64,000 nucleotides of DNA from Telopea speciosissima (GCF_018873765.1 NC_057924.1:4030001-4094000), one strand, 5' to 3'; positions 11,850-26,200 are shown, counted from the first letter of the stretch. Program-made: numbers and translations. The notes: a model not told the origin generated them from the sequence alone.

Positions 11850-12105
11850 AGAATCAGAGGTTTGGGGAATGATGTGACTTGTCATAGAGGTCCTCTTGTT
11901 TATAATCAGAGATTTTGGAAATATTCTCATCCCACGGTTCTCAACACCCCCCCTCAAGTTGGTACAAATATATCAAACATGCCCAACTTGGAAACCAGTG
12001 GATGGAACATCTTACAATTAAGGCCCTTGGTAAAAATATCAGCTAACTGGTTTTTCGAACTAACAAAGGGAATGCAAATCATGCCACCTTCAAGTTTTTT
12101 TTTTT
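11850..12105 (-). mobile_element. Ty1/copia 3' end: RNase H tail, polypurine tract and LTR start
   Basis: On the minus strand 12100-11954 reads MICIPFVSSKNQLADIFTKG and ends SKLGMFDIFVPT before a stop. This is the usual C-terminus of copia Pol (the QLADIFTK block of RNase H). A polypurine run (GAGGGGGGG) follows, then TGTTGAGAACC, a likely LTR start at 11946 running leftward. The other end of the LTR was not identified. The fragment lies about 150 bp past the formyltransferase stop codon and may overlap its 3' UTR. Confidence 0.75.
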
Positions 12106-12391
12106 TTTGAAAAATGCATTTTCCCTCCCCACCCTCCCCACCCCCTACAAAACACATTTTCCCCCTTGATTATTGTTCGCCATCACCAGCTTACGTATGA
12201 CGATGGATATGACGATGGATTGCTGCAAACAGTTGCACTAGGAGACCCACATAAGTGATTCGATTCAAAGTTGTATTTCCCTCCCCCACCACAACATGCT
12301 TTGAGAGTCGATCCACTAAATCCTACAGTGGCAATTAATGGATGAAAGGGTGGCGGAGAGGGTGGGGCGGGGAAGCAGAGTGAGGTGGGGA

Positions 12392-12655
12392 GTGTTGGCG
12401 TGGGCGAGGGATGGGCAGGGGCAGGGAGCATGGTATAGTGGGGTGAGTTTGTAGACTTGCAGAGGAGGGTAAGGCAAGGTTGTAGAGGATGAAGTGGTGG
12501 TCAAGGCATTAGGGAAGAGATGGGTGTTGGCATGGGTAAGGGATGGGCAAGGGCAGGGAGCATGGTACAGTGGGGTGGGGTTGTAGGAAAGGGCAAGGCA
12601 GGGTTGCAGAGGATGAAGTGGTGGTCACGGCGTTGGTGATAATTGTGGTTAGGGT
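12392..12655. repeat. G-rich tandem duplication, period about 132 bp
   Basis: Two copies of a GGGCAGGGAGCATGGTA-containing unit (12392-12523 and 12524-12655) share GCAAGG and GAGGATGAAGTGGTGGTCA blocks. The Pro-rich minus-strand frames over this stretch are by-products of the G-rich composition. Confidence 0.6.
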
Positions 12656-14172
12656 TGGAAAAGGAAAGGGAGGTGATGGTTGGGAGTGAGATTGAGAGAG
12701 GTAAATTTGGTTATGACTAAACCAATAAGGCACCCTAAACGTCCTTATTGAAAGAATGGATGCCTCAAAAGTCTTTTTAACAAAGATTGGGCACCTCATG
12801 TGTATTTTACCCTAAATTTGTATCTACTCTATAGAAGAGGGAGATGAGAGCCTAGAGGCTTGAAGTTGAGACCTTGAGACCTCCAGATCCTCTCCAACGA
12901 CATTGAAGAGGATTCCCCTCCAATAACTTGCTCCTCGTGCCATGTTTCATACCACTTTACAAAGACTTAAACTCGGTTTCCCTTTTTTTCTATTTTTCTT
13001 TTTCCTCTCTCTTTCCCGATTTTTTTGGAATCCATAAAACGTGATTGAGTTCAAATAGGTAATTAAGATTATTACCGAAAAAATTAGGTAATTAAGATAA
13101 GAATCTTTAAATCATGCCCCAAACGCTTTAAAACTTTACATACAAATCGGTAAAGATCAACTTGAAAGCTTTGATGAGACTGTTTATCAAAGGTAATATC
13201 GCATCGTCTGTGATACGTATCGGTATCACCATGGTTTGAGGTATTGGTATCATATCGCTCGCATCAAGGTGATATGTAATGGTTTTCGGTTGTAACCGAT
13301 CCTGATATTGTATCAGTGACACGGTACGGACAAGGGGTAAAACACTCGAATATCATCTTTTAAAGGGAAATCAAGGGCAATTTTGTCAGATAGAGCCGAT
13401 CCTTATCGACACTGTAGTGGTATCATATTGGTTTTGCAAGTGATCGATACCTAATCCAATACCATGCACTAAACCCATGGGTTTTAGTAATCGATAGCAG
13501 TCTCTATTTTAATTTTAAAGAAAATCAGGGGGTAAACTTATCCGATACAACCGATCAATGTCGATGTCATATCGATACTGTATCGGTTTTACAGGCGATT
13601 GATACCCAATCGATTCAAGTGACCAATACCCGATCTGATACCCGCACTGACTCTCGGCATTAGTAAGCACTCCGACAATAATTTCCTCACCATCCTTCTG
13701 CAAGACCAAATCAGTAGTTGTTCATCAGAACCAACGGGTTGATGTTTCCCCCACATTTGGAGCTCTCATCAACAACATTGGGGATCTTCTCTAGGCAAGT
13801 CAAGCCTTTAATTTCTTCGTCCTTTTCTCTGCAAACTTCTTGACTTCTCGAATTGTCAAACTATAAACTTGGTCTGATGCTATCTATAACTGAATGGTAT
13901 TTAGCCTCAATTCACGCGCAAGTTGATGCACCACTTGCACCATTTTTGTAAAACACAAACACAGGCGTGGGGAGGTAAAGAGATAAAGAAGAGAAACCAA
14001 TGTGAGTTGCAGGATTCTTTTGCATAAATGGGCCGGGCCTTTGATCTCTAATCATGCATCATTCACCGCTCACCCCCGACTTTAGCGTGAAAGATTTCTA
14101 GTTTGCCGCCCACATAAGCAACGCCTCCTCTGCGAAACTAGAAAGCCGAGTCGAAAGTGAGAAAGCTTCGAA
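12656..14172. repeat. Degenerate TATCGG/GATACC-rich dispersed repeat and unannotated flank
   Basis: Positions 13195-13660 are dense in variants of GATACCGATA and TATCGGT, in both orientations. The same style of sequence recurs near 1860, 32370-32815, 37135-37370, 43750-43935, 48925-49170 and 56550-56650. The remainder up to the AAA ATPase 5' UTR shows no gene. The short minus frames at 13128-13709 are repeat translations. Confidence 0.5.
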
Positions 14173-14253
14173 TTGGAGCTCAGTTCTCTGCAATTAGGGA
14201 ACGCCGAGATTGAGAGTTTGAAGAGTGAAGAGAGAAGGAGATACACAGACAAA
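14173..14253 (+). promoter_or_regulatory. In-frame upstream ATG of the AAA ATPase
   Basis: An ATG at 14173 is in frame with the proposed start at 14254 with no stop between. It would add 27 residues (MELSSLQLGNAEIESLKSEE and on), Glu-rich and unlike a targeting signal. I chose 14254 because it gives a basic, acid-free presequence. If the upstream ATG is used, the presequence would be masked and the protein might stay outside the organelle. Confidence 0.4.
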
Positions 14254-17200
14254 ATGGCCGCTCTGAAACGAATTCTCAGGTCAGGCCAGGCCTGGCGGAC
14301 GATCAACTACGTTAAATCCTTAACGTCATTTTCTTCGCCTTCTGCAACTCGAAATCCTCAACGCCGATTCTATTACCGTAAGTATACCTGTTTATGTTTA
14401 TTTTTTTCAGGTCATTCACTGTTGTAAAGTTTTGCTTCCTTAACGATCATCTTTCACTCAATTGTTTATAAACTTGGATGAAAAATTGCTTGGATCGCTT
14501 GATTTCACAGTTCAATTGTAGGCATGTTGAACCTAGTTGATTGAAACCACCAAATTATGATTCTTGATATGGTTTAAGCTCTGGCTTATTTGGTAAACTC
14601 TTCGTTACTGGAAATAGAGTGAGGATTTTTTAGTTAACACGAGGCTGGCTACAATTCTTATATTGTAATTTTTATTGCTAACTACGGACAGTACAGGTGT
14701 GGTTCTATTGTTGATAATCTTCAATTGTTATTATCTAATAATGTTAAAATTAATATCGAATTCCTGAAGCTGATTTAGCTCATCTGTTTCATTCTTATAG
14801 CTATGGGAGTCAGGTAGGAGGTTTCGTTATGCTAGTTATCTCTGTTACCTTTTGCAGAAAGGCTTATGTGTAGAAAAGGATATATGTGCACTGCACATAC
14901 CAAAATCATCTGAACTGGTTCTCCCTCATTATCTTGTTCCCTATATAATAAAGGACCGAGTTTCCATTCATCAAGGGGTGGGAGAGGGCGAAAATGGATA
15001 TCGGGAGGGTTTTTTGAAACATACAAAAACCCTAGGAGGGGTTTGTGAACCCTAGGATAGTGGGTGAACCGTACTCTATGGGTGGAGGAAAACTTTGTCC
15101 TAATATAGAAACTTAAATATTTTAAAATATCTTATTATTCATTCTAATGTACAGAAGGCATTTCTAAGGATACGAAAATTGAACTAAATATGTGAGCCTG
15201 AGTCATTAAAAATTTGACGATTATAGGACTATCACTGTCCGACTACAAGTATGACTTCGTAATTTGAATTTATTCTACTAGAACTCCAAAACAAGTTAAC
15301 TTAGAACAAGAATAGGTTAAGAACAAATTACATTTCGACCAAAATGAAGCATAAAGGCCATACAATTACAAGGTAGCCATTGGAGGGTATGCCAAGAGGG
15401 TTATTGAATATTTCTCAATCCATGTTAGATATTTGGCTGCTACCTTAGTCTTTTTGCTTACATATGCCTTCTAGGACATGTTTGTTTACTTGGGCCTACT
15501 GCTCCCCCTGTGCTCCTTAGGTGGAATTAGTTTTTAAGATCTGATCTGTGATAGATCAATTTGCAATGGGATAGGATTTGGAAATAACCTGATTTGTATA
15601 GTTGATATATTCTTGTCACTCCTGTTATTATTATTGGTACTAGTTCTACACTGCTACTTGTACACCTTTTTGTGTAAAATCTATTCTGAAAAAACATCTG
15701 TTATATTTAAAACATTTATATTAGTGCACTATCATCTTTTTAACCTAGGTGGCTTGAGGGTTTAGTGAAAATCTATGCCGTTAGGCTTGAAGCCCCTTAT
15801 GGCAATGACATTTATGTAACTAAATCTGAATTAAATAACATTAGGCCCAACAAAACTTACTGTCCTTGTTGTTGTTGTTGTTGTTGTATGCTATTTGTGC
15901 CTTTGCCTCCTGAGAGGCCAGCCCCCTCCCCCCTAAAAAAAATGGGATCGAGCAAGTATGTAATTGGGTCAAGGTCAAACGTATCTCCACTTCAATTACA
16001 ACTCTATCTCAAACTTAACCCCTTTATTTTAGGGCCCCGAAATGTGTATGTCCTGCATCACCCAATTCAGTCCTAGTTCCTCCAATTAACTGTTTCCTTG
16101 TTTGAGAGAATTCTCAGAAATGGCTAAAAAATGATGGCATTTAATTAATTAAAAAAAGTTTTTTTTGGGGGGGGGGGGGGAGATGAAATGATATCTCTTT
16201 ACATAATTTGGTTTATTTGCTTTGTTTTGTTTTCCTTCCTTGAATGTGACATGGGTATTTGAAGTTAATTTATAGTATCTTACAATTTTGGTTGGCAGAT
16301 TCATGGCTCTGGTAAATGTGTGGCGTAATATTGTGCTGGATCCTTATATTGCTTTATTACATTCATAAGCCTGCTTTAGTATTTTGAAGTTAGTGTGTAT
16401 TAGACTGGTTAGATTTGTTTTTATTACTGAAATTCCTCTTCTTGTTGGCATATGCAGAGTCTCTCGCTTACAACATGCAGCCCAGAACATCTGAAGGATT
16501 ATGTTTAGAAACAGTATCGGGATTTTCTGGGTTATTTTCAATACTGCCAGCTGTCTTGGCTGGGGTCCTAGGAGTTGGACTGCAACAATTGTCTCATGCA
16601 GATGCCAATACGGTAGGGGATTATTCCTTTGAAGAATTTCCTCTCAATGCTAACAATTTACTGTCTTTAATATGTTCCTTTCTTGGGGTTCATCTTGTTT
16701 TCTGCCTTCTGTCTCTCTGTTCATATAGTTTTGTTCTTCTGGTTGTTCAATTTAATAGCTCAAATAGTGCTCTTCTCCTACTTATGTGGAATTTATGGAA
16801 ATGGTGACAATTTTTTACATGTTTACTCGCTGAAAATTTAGACTGAAGAACTTTGAATTGTTTTTGTTGTTGACTTAGTGCTTTCTGCAGGCTGATCCTC
16901 AGGTTCCTCTGCCGTCAGAATCTCCATCAAATTACACTGATTTGGAGAAAATTGCTAAGCAAGAACGACTTCGATTGGAAGAGTTGCTTAAAAGTAAAGG
17001 AATGTTTTATGGCTCCTATCCTAGATTTACTGTTGCTATAAAGGGTCAAAAGGTGAAAGTGCTATTTCTTTTCAATCATGCAATGAGTATGCCTTTTATG
17101 TGGGATATCATTCTATTCCTCTGTTTCTCTACTACTTATTTTCTCTAGAGTTGGACATCATTTTTCCTGAGGCACTTATCTTCCTTCACCAATGTTGTAT

Positions 17201-20200
17201 ATATATTTATTTATTTATTTATATTTATTCTGTCAATTTCAAGAAAGGAGTCAATATTGGAAATTACTTAACACCTCCATGTAGTTGTTCGGAACTGTTT
17301 TTATCTGCTAGCTAAATAGAGATATATTTTAGGGCTTTAGGCAGACATTAGTGCCACAAACAATGGTTATCCGTGAGAATTTTTGCATGTTCACACAAGA
17401 AAAAGGCTTACTATTTTGTGTTGCTTGGCGAGGCATCTTTGATATGGAGTGTGTGATTATTAGAAATATATACTTTGAAGGTACCTTCGTCGGGATGATA
17501 TTGCTTTTTCTTGGGCTGGATATTATAACATTTGTTTCTGATATAATTGAAGTTCCAATTGGTCTTTATTGACCTGTAGAAAGCCTATGACAGAGTCCCT
17601 AGAGATTTAATCTGGCATGTTCATGCGAAGAGGTGTCAAATAAATATATAGATGTAATTAAAGATATGTATGAGGTTGTGGTGACTAGTGTGAGATCTAT
17701 GGGAGGCTAAGGCAAGGAATTCCAAATTATAGTTGGGTTACATCAAGGTTCAGCCCTAAGCCCTTATTTGTGTGCACTTATCATGGATGAATTAACCAAG
17801 AACATCTAAGACTAGGTACCATGGTGTATGCTCTTCGCCAATGATATTGTTTTGGTGGATGAGACAAAAGCAAGGATTAACGCTAAGTTAGAGTTGTGGA
17901 GATCGACCTTGGAAACAAGAGGCTCTAAGATTAGTAGATCAAAGACGGAGTATATGATGTGTAACTTTAGTCACACTATGAGGGATGATGACATAATGAA
18001 AATTGAGGAGAAAGCGATACCTCCAAGTGATTATTTCAAATATCTGGGGTTTATCATACACAAAGAAGGTGACATAGATGATGATGTTTCACAAAGAATT
18101 AAAGTGAGATGGATGAATTGGAGAAACTATCCTTGTTCTACCATATCTTTTGTTTCATATTGATGCAGATTCATCACCAAATAGGGCTTGTTTCATTAGA
18201 AATAAGTCTAGCGTTGGGTTACATACATGTTGGGCCTTTGATCCCATGGGTTTTTAATGTAATAGGCCACTTTTCTGGGCCTAAAATAGGGGTACATAGG
18301 TTGCATACGGGATTAGCCCAATACTTAGTTTTTATTGTGTGTTTTTAATTGAGCCGGTTTAAATTGGTTGCATCCAATTGGTTCAATTGGTCTAATTTAA
18401 GTGAAGTGATCCTATTGGCTAAGAGGTTCTTATATCCTATTGGCTACTAGGGAATCTTCTTTATTTTAAGTAGTTTAAGTTGTTTTAAGTCATTAGGACT
18501 CTATTTTGAGTCTATTTGAGTTTCCTAGTCAGTTTAAGTTGCCTAATAGATTAGGGATAAGGTTAGGCCATTCCTTTTTAGTGTCTAAGTCTATTTTTGA
18601 GTCTTCTATATAAGTTTGTAAGGGAGGCCAGCATTATACACGAATTTGATTAATAAAAATTAGCTTTATGCTTGCTGCCTTTGCTCCATCGTGAGTGTGC
18701 CTTGTGAGTAATATCAAGGTTGCCTTGTGAGTAATATCAAGGTTGAAGGGATTGGTGGATCTCCAATCGACTCCTTGCATTGTGAAGATCGGGAGGGCTG
18801 CTACTTATCTCCTTGCATTGTGAAGATCGGGAGACCCCATTGTTCATCTTCAAAGTTGTTGCCATTGAAGAACTGTAACAAGTAAGAAATTCTGCAACTA
18901 TTCTTCTTCCTTCTAGAAGTTCACATACAAGGTGATTTTCGTGAGAATTCTGCCCAGCCAAATCTAACCATTAGAATCTGCTAAAAATTTGATCAAGTCT
19001 TTCTCAAACCCTAAGAGAGACTCGATTCAAATTTCAGCACCATCCACCCAGCCAATTGTCTGAAATTACAGTTTTACCCCTCTCTCCTACTTCTACTAGG
19101 AAACCTCCATAACTCCAAATCTGTCCATCAGTTTCAAACCAAACTTTCAGCATACATCCCTTACATCATTGTTGACACTCGATCCAAGTTTCAGCCCCAA
19201 ACTCCCACTTTATCCCCTCCATTCCTTCACTCCATTAAAACCCAAAACCTGCAACACAATTCTGTCCAGAACTGCAGAATTTTAAAACCTTCCCAAATCC
19301 TATTATTTTTATACCATATTGACCCCCTAGACCTGCCCATTAATACCCTATAAACCCCTTTCCCAATATCCAACCCTAACCCTAGGAATTGACCTAAATC
19401 CTAGTGCTGTCCATTCAAACCAGCAACCCCTTTTGTTATTTGATCTTGTTGTTTGGCTCCTAGTAAGCCTCCTACCTATCTAGGACTACATTACATATCT
19501 TCTGGCACAGTTATAAACACTTTTTTGATTATGGATCTAGTACTAGAAATTCAATGTGAATCTTAGCATTCAATGTTTATTCCTGAATAATCTCATCTTT
19601 CAATTATTCAACCATTACCAAGCTCAACGTTAGCCAGATTAGTCAACATTTATATGTTTCGGTGCATTGGCCACGCCTTTGTAACTCCAAATACCCAGAT
19701 TCGTTATAGTCTTCCCTGTGACACTCTACCCCCCCCCCTCCACATGAATTGGTTATTCCTAACCGAGTCATGAAAGGTATAATGAACATACCTTGTGATG
19801 CAGAATGATCACCAAATAGGGCTTATTTCTTTAGAAATAGGCCTAGGGTTGGGTTATATACATGTTGGGCCTTTGTTCCCAAGGGTTTTTTATGTATTAG
19901 GCCACTTTAATGAGCCTAAACTAGGGGCATATAGGTTGCATACGGGATTAGCCCAATACTTAGTTTATTTTCCTATTTTTAGATTGAACCGGTTTAGAAT
20001 TGGTTGCATCCAATTGGTTCAATTGGTCTAATTTAAGTGAAGTGATCCTATTGGCTAAGAGGTTCTTATATCCTATTGACTAGTAGGGAATCTTCTTTAT
20101 TTTAAGTAGTTTAAGTTGTTTTTAAGTCATTAGGACTCTATTTTGAGTCTATTTTAGTTTCCTAATCAGTTTAAGTTATCTAATAGGTTAGGGATTGGGT

Positions 20201-23200
20201 TAGGCCTTTCCTTTTTAGAGTAGAAGTCTATTTTTGAGTCTTTTATATAAGGTTGTAAGGGGGCAAAGCCTGGAACACGAATTTGATGAATGAAAAGCTT
20301 TTTGTTTGCCGCCATAGTTGCTACCTGCTCTCGTTGAGTGTTGCTCGTTGAGTGTGCATCCTTGTGGTTCTATCAAGGTGGAAAGGGACTGGTGGAATCC
20401 GGTTGACTCTTACGCCGTGGCACCGGGAGGATCTTCTTCAAATTCGAAGGTGGCTTTATCCTTCACAACTGTCGAAGCTTGCTTGCTAGTGGAATCTCCA
20501 GTAAGTTTGACGCCAAAATTCTTCTTCTAATCCTCTAATCCTTTCCCTAATTGATCCCCTTTATTTTTTGTTTGAATCCCATAAACCCTAACTCCATTAA
20601 AGCCCAAAACCTGCAACTCAATTCTGTCCAAAATTGCAGAATTTCAAAACTCATCCAAACCCTAACCTTTTTATACCACATTGACCCCCTAGACCTGCCC
20701 ATTAATACCCTATAAACCCCTTTCCCAATATCCAACCCAAACCCTAGGAATTTACCTAAAACAGCCCCTAATCAGCCCCAAACAAAAGCTTGACCAGACC
20801 TTGCTTATATCTGGCTCCTAGTAGGATTATCTCCTATTCTAGGACTACATTATTTTGGTATCGTGAGCCATGGAACAGCATGGTAATCAAGTAGTAAGTC
20901 CATCGCCAGATCCTATGGCTGCTATGTTGGAATTGTTCCAGAAATTTGTCACGAACAAAGGGCTACATATGAAGCCATCCTGGATAGGTTGCAACGATTG
21001 GGAGAACAAAGAGTAACCCCGCCGAGATTACAGGATAGACTCAAAGATTCCGAGAGAAGACACAGACAGTATAGAGAACACATATTTTCATTGCCAAAGG
21101 AAGTTGAAAATAAATCCGAAGTGGCAGATAATTGTGATGAAAAGAACGTGACAGCCCCTATAGCTTCAAAGATGGACAAATAACATGTGAAGACCCATCA
21201 AGTGGTCAATGTCGAAGAAATCAAGGAAGACAAAGCGGAAACAGCAGAAGATGAAGAGGTGGTTGAGAATACTCCACAGAAGGCAAGGACCTTCAAGATG
21301 TCTTTGTTCTTGAAGAGGTGAAGCTTGTGTCTCATGCATTAGATGAGAAGGTTGCTACGCCTCGAAGACTCTATGGACGAGACATTGACATGTCTTGCTG
21401 ATTGTAAAGCGAACACATAGAGTTTGTTTTGCCACCATGGTTCTTCAAGAGAAAGCTCCACGCCTTGGAGATTTTATCCCCAATGTTCGCTTCACCGGAA
21501 TTCTGTTTGGGGATGGTCAAAGCCACGGTCACATGTTGATTCCCCCTCATCACTACAAAATTCGAGGACGAATTTTTTCAAGTTGGGAGAGTTGATGCGA
21601 ATGATCACCAAATAGGGCTTATTTCTTTAGAAATAGGCCTAGGGTTGGGTTATATACATGTTGGGCCTTTGTTCCCAAGGGTTTTTTATGTATTAGGCCA
21701 CTTTAATGAGCCTAAACTAGGGGCATATAGGTTGCATACAGGATTAGCCCAATACTTAGTTTATTTTCCTATTTTTAGATTGAACCGGTTTAGAATTGGT
21801 TGCATCCAATTGGTTCAATTGGTCTAATTTAAGTGAAGTGATCCTATTGGCTAAGAGGTTCTTATATCCTATTGACTAGTAGGGAATCTTCTTTATTTTA
21901 AGTAGTTTAAGTTGTTTTTAAGTCATTAGGACTCTATTTTGAGTCTATTTTAGTTTCCTAATCGAGTTTAAGTTATCTAATAGGTTAGGGATTGGGTTAG
22001 GCCTTTCCTTTTAGAGTAGAAGTCTATTTTTGAGTCTTTTATATAAGGTTGTAAGGGGCAAAGCACGGAACACGAATTTGATGAATGAAAAGCTTTTTGT
22101 TTTTGCCATAGTTGCTACTGCTCTGTTGAGTGTTGCTTTCTGTTGAGTGTGCATCCTTGTGGTTCTATCAAGGTGGAAAGGGTAGTGGAATCCAGTTGAC
22201 TCCTTACAGCGTGGCCGGCTGGGAGGATCTTCTTCAAATTCGAAGGTGGCTTTATCCTTCACAACCTTTAGCCGAAGCTTGCTTTGCTAGTGGAATCTCC
22301 AAGTTTGGCGCCAAAATTCTTCTTCTAATCCTCTAATCCTTTCCCCTAATTGATCCCCTTTATTTTTGTTTGAATCCCATAAACCCTAACTCCATTAAAG
22401 CCCAAAACCTGCAACTCAATTCTGTCCAAAATTGCAGAATTTCAAAACTCATCCAAACCCTAACCTTTTTATACCACATTGACCCCCTAGACCTGCCCAT
22501 TAATACCCTATAAACCCCTTTCCCAATATCCAACCCAAACCCTAGGAATTTACCTAAAACAGCCCCTAATCAGCCCCAAACAGCAGGCTTGACCAGACCT
22601 TGCTTATATCTGGCTCCTAGTAGGATTATCTCCTATTCTAGGACTACATTACCTTGTCTCCACATTGGATCAAGAACGGGGTTAGAGGGATCAAAAAGCG
22701 CTAATTCGTATAGAGTCATCGAACCGCCCAACCGAAACTAGAGTTGTGGCATGTATTCATTATATGAGCATGAAAGCAAGCGACCGGAATCATTCAATAC
22801 GACAATATGAACACGATACCAAGGGAAACCCATGGAAATATCCCTTTAAGGACATGATCTAATAGATCGAGTGTATCGGAGTAGTTGGATCATAGTCTCT
22901 TACCATTAAAATGGTTGCATGCGCGGCAACACCAACCATGAGAAATCCACGAGATCCACATGTGATGTGTGAACAACGAAAGTTGTGTACCATAGTTAGT
23001 AGCTAGATATGGATAAGAGGGCATTGAATACATATGGCGAGCTACAACAATAGTTAAAGAGCCTAACATTGCTAGGTTAAGAGATAATTGAGCATGCCAT
23101 GGTGTTGTTAGGATCTCATAGAGGCCTTTATGACCTTGGCTTATAAATGGGCCTTTATGAGCCTTTAAATATCTTTTAGACCATGACCAATGCCCCAGTT

Positions 23201-26200
23201 TGTCCTATCGACGCAGTCTTGCAGAACCGGCACATTCCTTTAAAGCTTAAAGGAAAATTCTACAAGATGTTGTCTAACCTATCATGATGCATGGGGTGGA
23301 ATGTTGGGCAGTTAAGAAGTGTCATATGGACGAACGTATTAGAGCTGATGTCGGAGTATGTATGGTAAAACTAGGAAGGATAAAGTGAGGAACGAGCGTG
23401 TTAGAGCTGATGTGGGAGTTGCCCCAATCAACGACAAGCTCCGAGAATGTCGTCTGAGGTGATTTGGCCATGTGCAACGGAGGTTTGAGGATGCCCCAGT
23501 AAGGAAGAGGGATCTGATTCTGATTGAAGGAGCTAAAAGAGCTAGGGGCAGGCCTAATATGACCATAGGTGAGGTTGTGAAGAATGACATGCATAGTCTG
23601 AGTCTTGTGCCAACTGCCAAGTATGACATAGGTGAAGTTGTGAAGAATGACATGCATAGTCTGGGTCTTGTGCCAACTGCCAAGTATGACATAGGTGAAG
23701 TTGTGAAGAATGACATGCATAGTCTGGGTCTTGTGCCAACTGCCAAGTATGAACTCAAATAGAGCCTATTGGAGGGCAAGGATCCATGTTGTTGACACCA
23801 TGTAGCTGAGATTTTCCTGATTTCTTGGACTATCCTCTTTCCTCTTACTTTCATTTTTCATGTTGCAATTATCACTTTTCTTATTTCATTTCTTCATTTT
23901 TATTCTTCATCCCTCTTACTTTACTTTCTCTACTTTGTCTTGAAAGGATCCATGTAGCCTACCCCATTTGGTTGGGATAAGGCTGAATAGTTGTTGTTGT
24001 ATCATTGAAGTTTCAATTAGTTCCATCCTTGTCATAATAATTAATCGGTATCATTGTTACAATTCTTACAATTTTATTGTTGTGTCATAGGTCACAATCA
24101 AATTCCAAATTCCTCCAACATGTGAAGCACCACACTTGATTGTGGACCTAGTTTCACGTCTCGGATTGAAAGCTGATGAACGTAGTGGTGGATCGGATAT
24201 GGTACTGCGTGCTTGGGACAGGTTCGTAGAAGTGAAAATACTGGTGTACCTTTAGTTTCTCAACTAGGCTATGTAAATATTCTTACTCAAATTTTTTTTG
24301 GGGTGAAATAAAACATCTTTTTTCTAGTATTCTGGTGCTTATTGTTTTTGTTCTGTTATGCTGGTGTTAATGTCTTTCACCTGACTCTTGGCTGGCTACT
24401 TAAACTATTGAAATCTAGGTCTGGTAGGTGTCAGAACACCCAAAACCATTTTTTCTCAAAGAACCATAGTTGTTCAATGGACCACCTAATTCAAAGGAGT
24501 GGGCAATTTGGATTCGTTTGTAGCAATAGATCGGTTTCTGGATTATGGGTAATTGTTAGCTGAAGATCAATTATTTTTTAGGATATGTCCATGGAGAGTG
24601 ATTATTAAGTGTGTCCGCATGGAGGCTCTGATGGATCTAGTGGACCAGATCAAGCCAAATGGAATTTTTCTCCCTTTGTTTAACAAATAAATATGTGGCC
24701 ATTGGAGTAGGTACTCATTTTTCCTTTTTTCCATTTTGAGGGTATTCTAGGACTAGGTATCATTGGAATTTTTTGGGGAGGTTTTCGAATCAAATTTAAG
24801 TATGCAATTTTGATATTGTTTTGGTTCAATTTGGCAGTTAGTTTGTGGCCAAACATACTTTTCGTGTTGTCTTCAGATTATTTTTGGTTTGCATGTTCTA
24901 AAGACTAAGTTTGAACTGGCATGTGAATAGGGTATAACTGCAAAGGATGAGAATGCACTGTCTTGTGATTTTGTTATTAATAAAGGGGAGCTAAAATTGA
25001 CTTGCTGCGCTGCTCATTTGGTGTTTAACACAAATCTCCTTAAATGCACTTGTATGGCTCTGTTCATGTGATAATGTTCTTTCCTTCTTTTTTTTTCAGC
25101 ACTCTGCTGATTTACAATCCAATCTGCTTTCATCAACCCTGGACTCGAAGTTCCCAATTCCTTCAGAATCTCTTTGACCTCGATCTTGCTAAATAGTCCA
25201 ATTCATGAATTCTATCAACTACTATACACTGATTGGAGAGCCTATTTTCTGCCATGATGGCTCAACTTAAGCTAATTTAGTGCGAAATTTACCAATTTTG
25301 GACAGAATCTGACCTTAACTGTGATACTGTTAGAAACTCCTTATACTCTGAGGGCCAGCCGATTTTCTTCCATAATGGCTCTAATTCAATTAACCCTAGC
25401 ACCAAATTTCTTAATGTCTTTTAGATCCTAATCGTAATCCTGAAAGCCTTCTTTTTTAGTTCCCCCCCCCCTCTTTTGGGTGAACGAAACCCTTGTGACA
25501 TTGACACGCCTCTTTAGGGATTCCATCATTTATTTGTTGCATTTCTTTTTCTGAAATTTATTTTATCTGATTTATCTATTTTTGTTTTCCTGTTGTAGTA
25601 CGGTTGCCTGGCAAATAACGTTGAGACGCCCAGAAAACCAAAAGGAAGTTGGAGCAGATAAGGAAGTTTCAAATGACAAGGATGAACGTGAGGGAGATTT
25701 ATGCATCCTCATATTTCAGTCGCTCATCAGCTCTGATAATGCAGTTATTTCTTCAATTTTCCTTTTCTATATCATCACATTATTATATTTTTCTCAATTA
25801 TACATTGCAATTATGTATTTAGCTCATACTTGTTTCTCATATGAGCTGATTATTTCAGGAAATTGAGTTCATAAAGCAGGGTAGTTTCAGTGAGAAGGAG
25901 CTTGATGCTTTGGTGTCTGCACTGAAATTAGCTGGTGGAAGGATGGCTCCGAGGAGGGCCTTGGAAAGAAGAACCAGAGGAGCAGAAAACAAACCATATA
26001 ATGAACAGACACCTTCTGCTGAAAAATCAGCCGCTGCATTGGAGGCCATGGGAGTGAGAGTTTTTGGACTCAATGGATCCCTTGCAGCTTTTGACAATGA
26101 GATATCATGGGATAATTTTGCAGGATATGATCAACAAAAACGGTAATAAATGAGTATCCGGACACGTCTTTATTCTGCACTTTCTTTCTTATTGCTGATT

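Noticed and set aside
12183-12799. Pro-rich minus-strand frames
   Set aside because: Produced by the G-rich tandem duplication; no recognised protein.
23322-23854. Minus-strand frames of 132 and 171 codons with triplicated peptide
   Set aside because: Antisense shadows of the LINE ORF and its 63-bp triplication.
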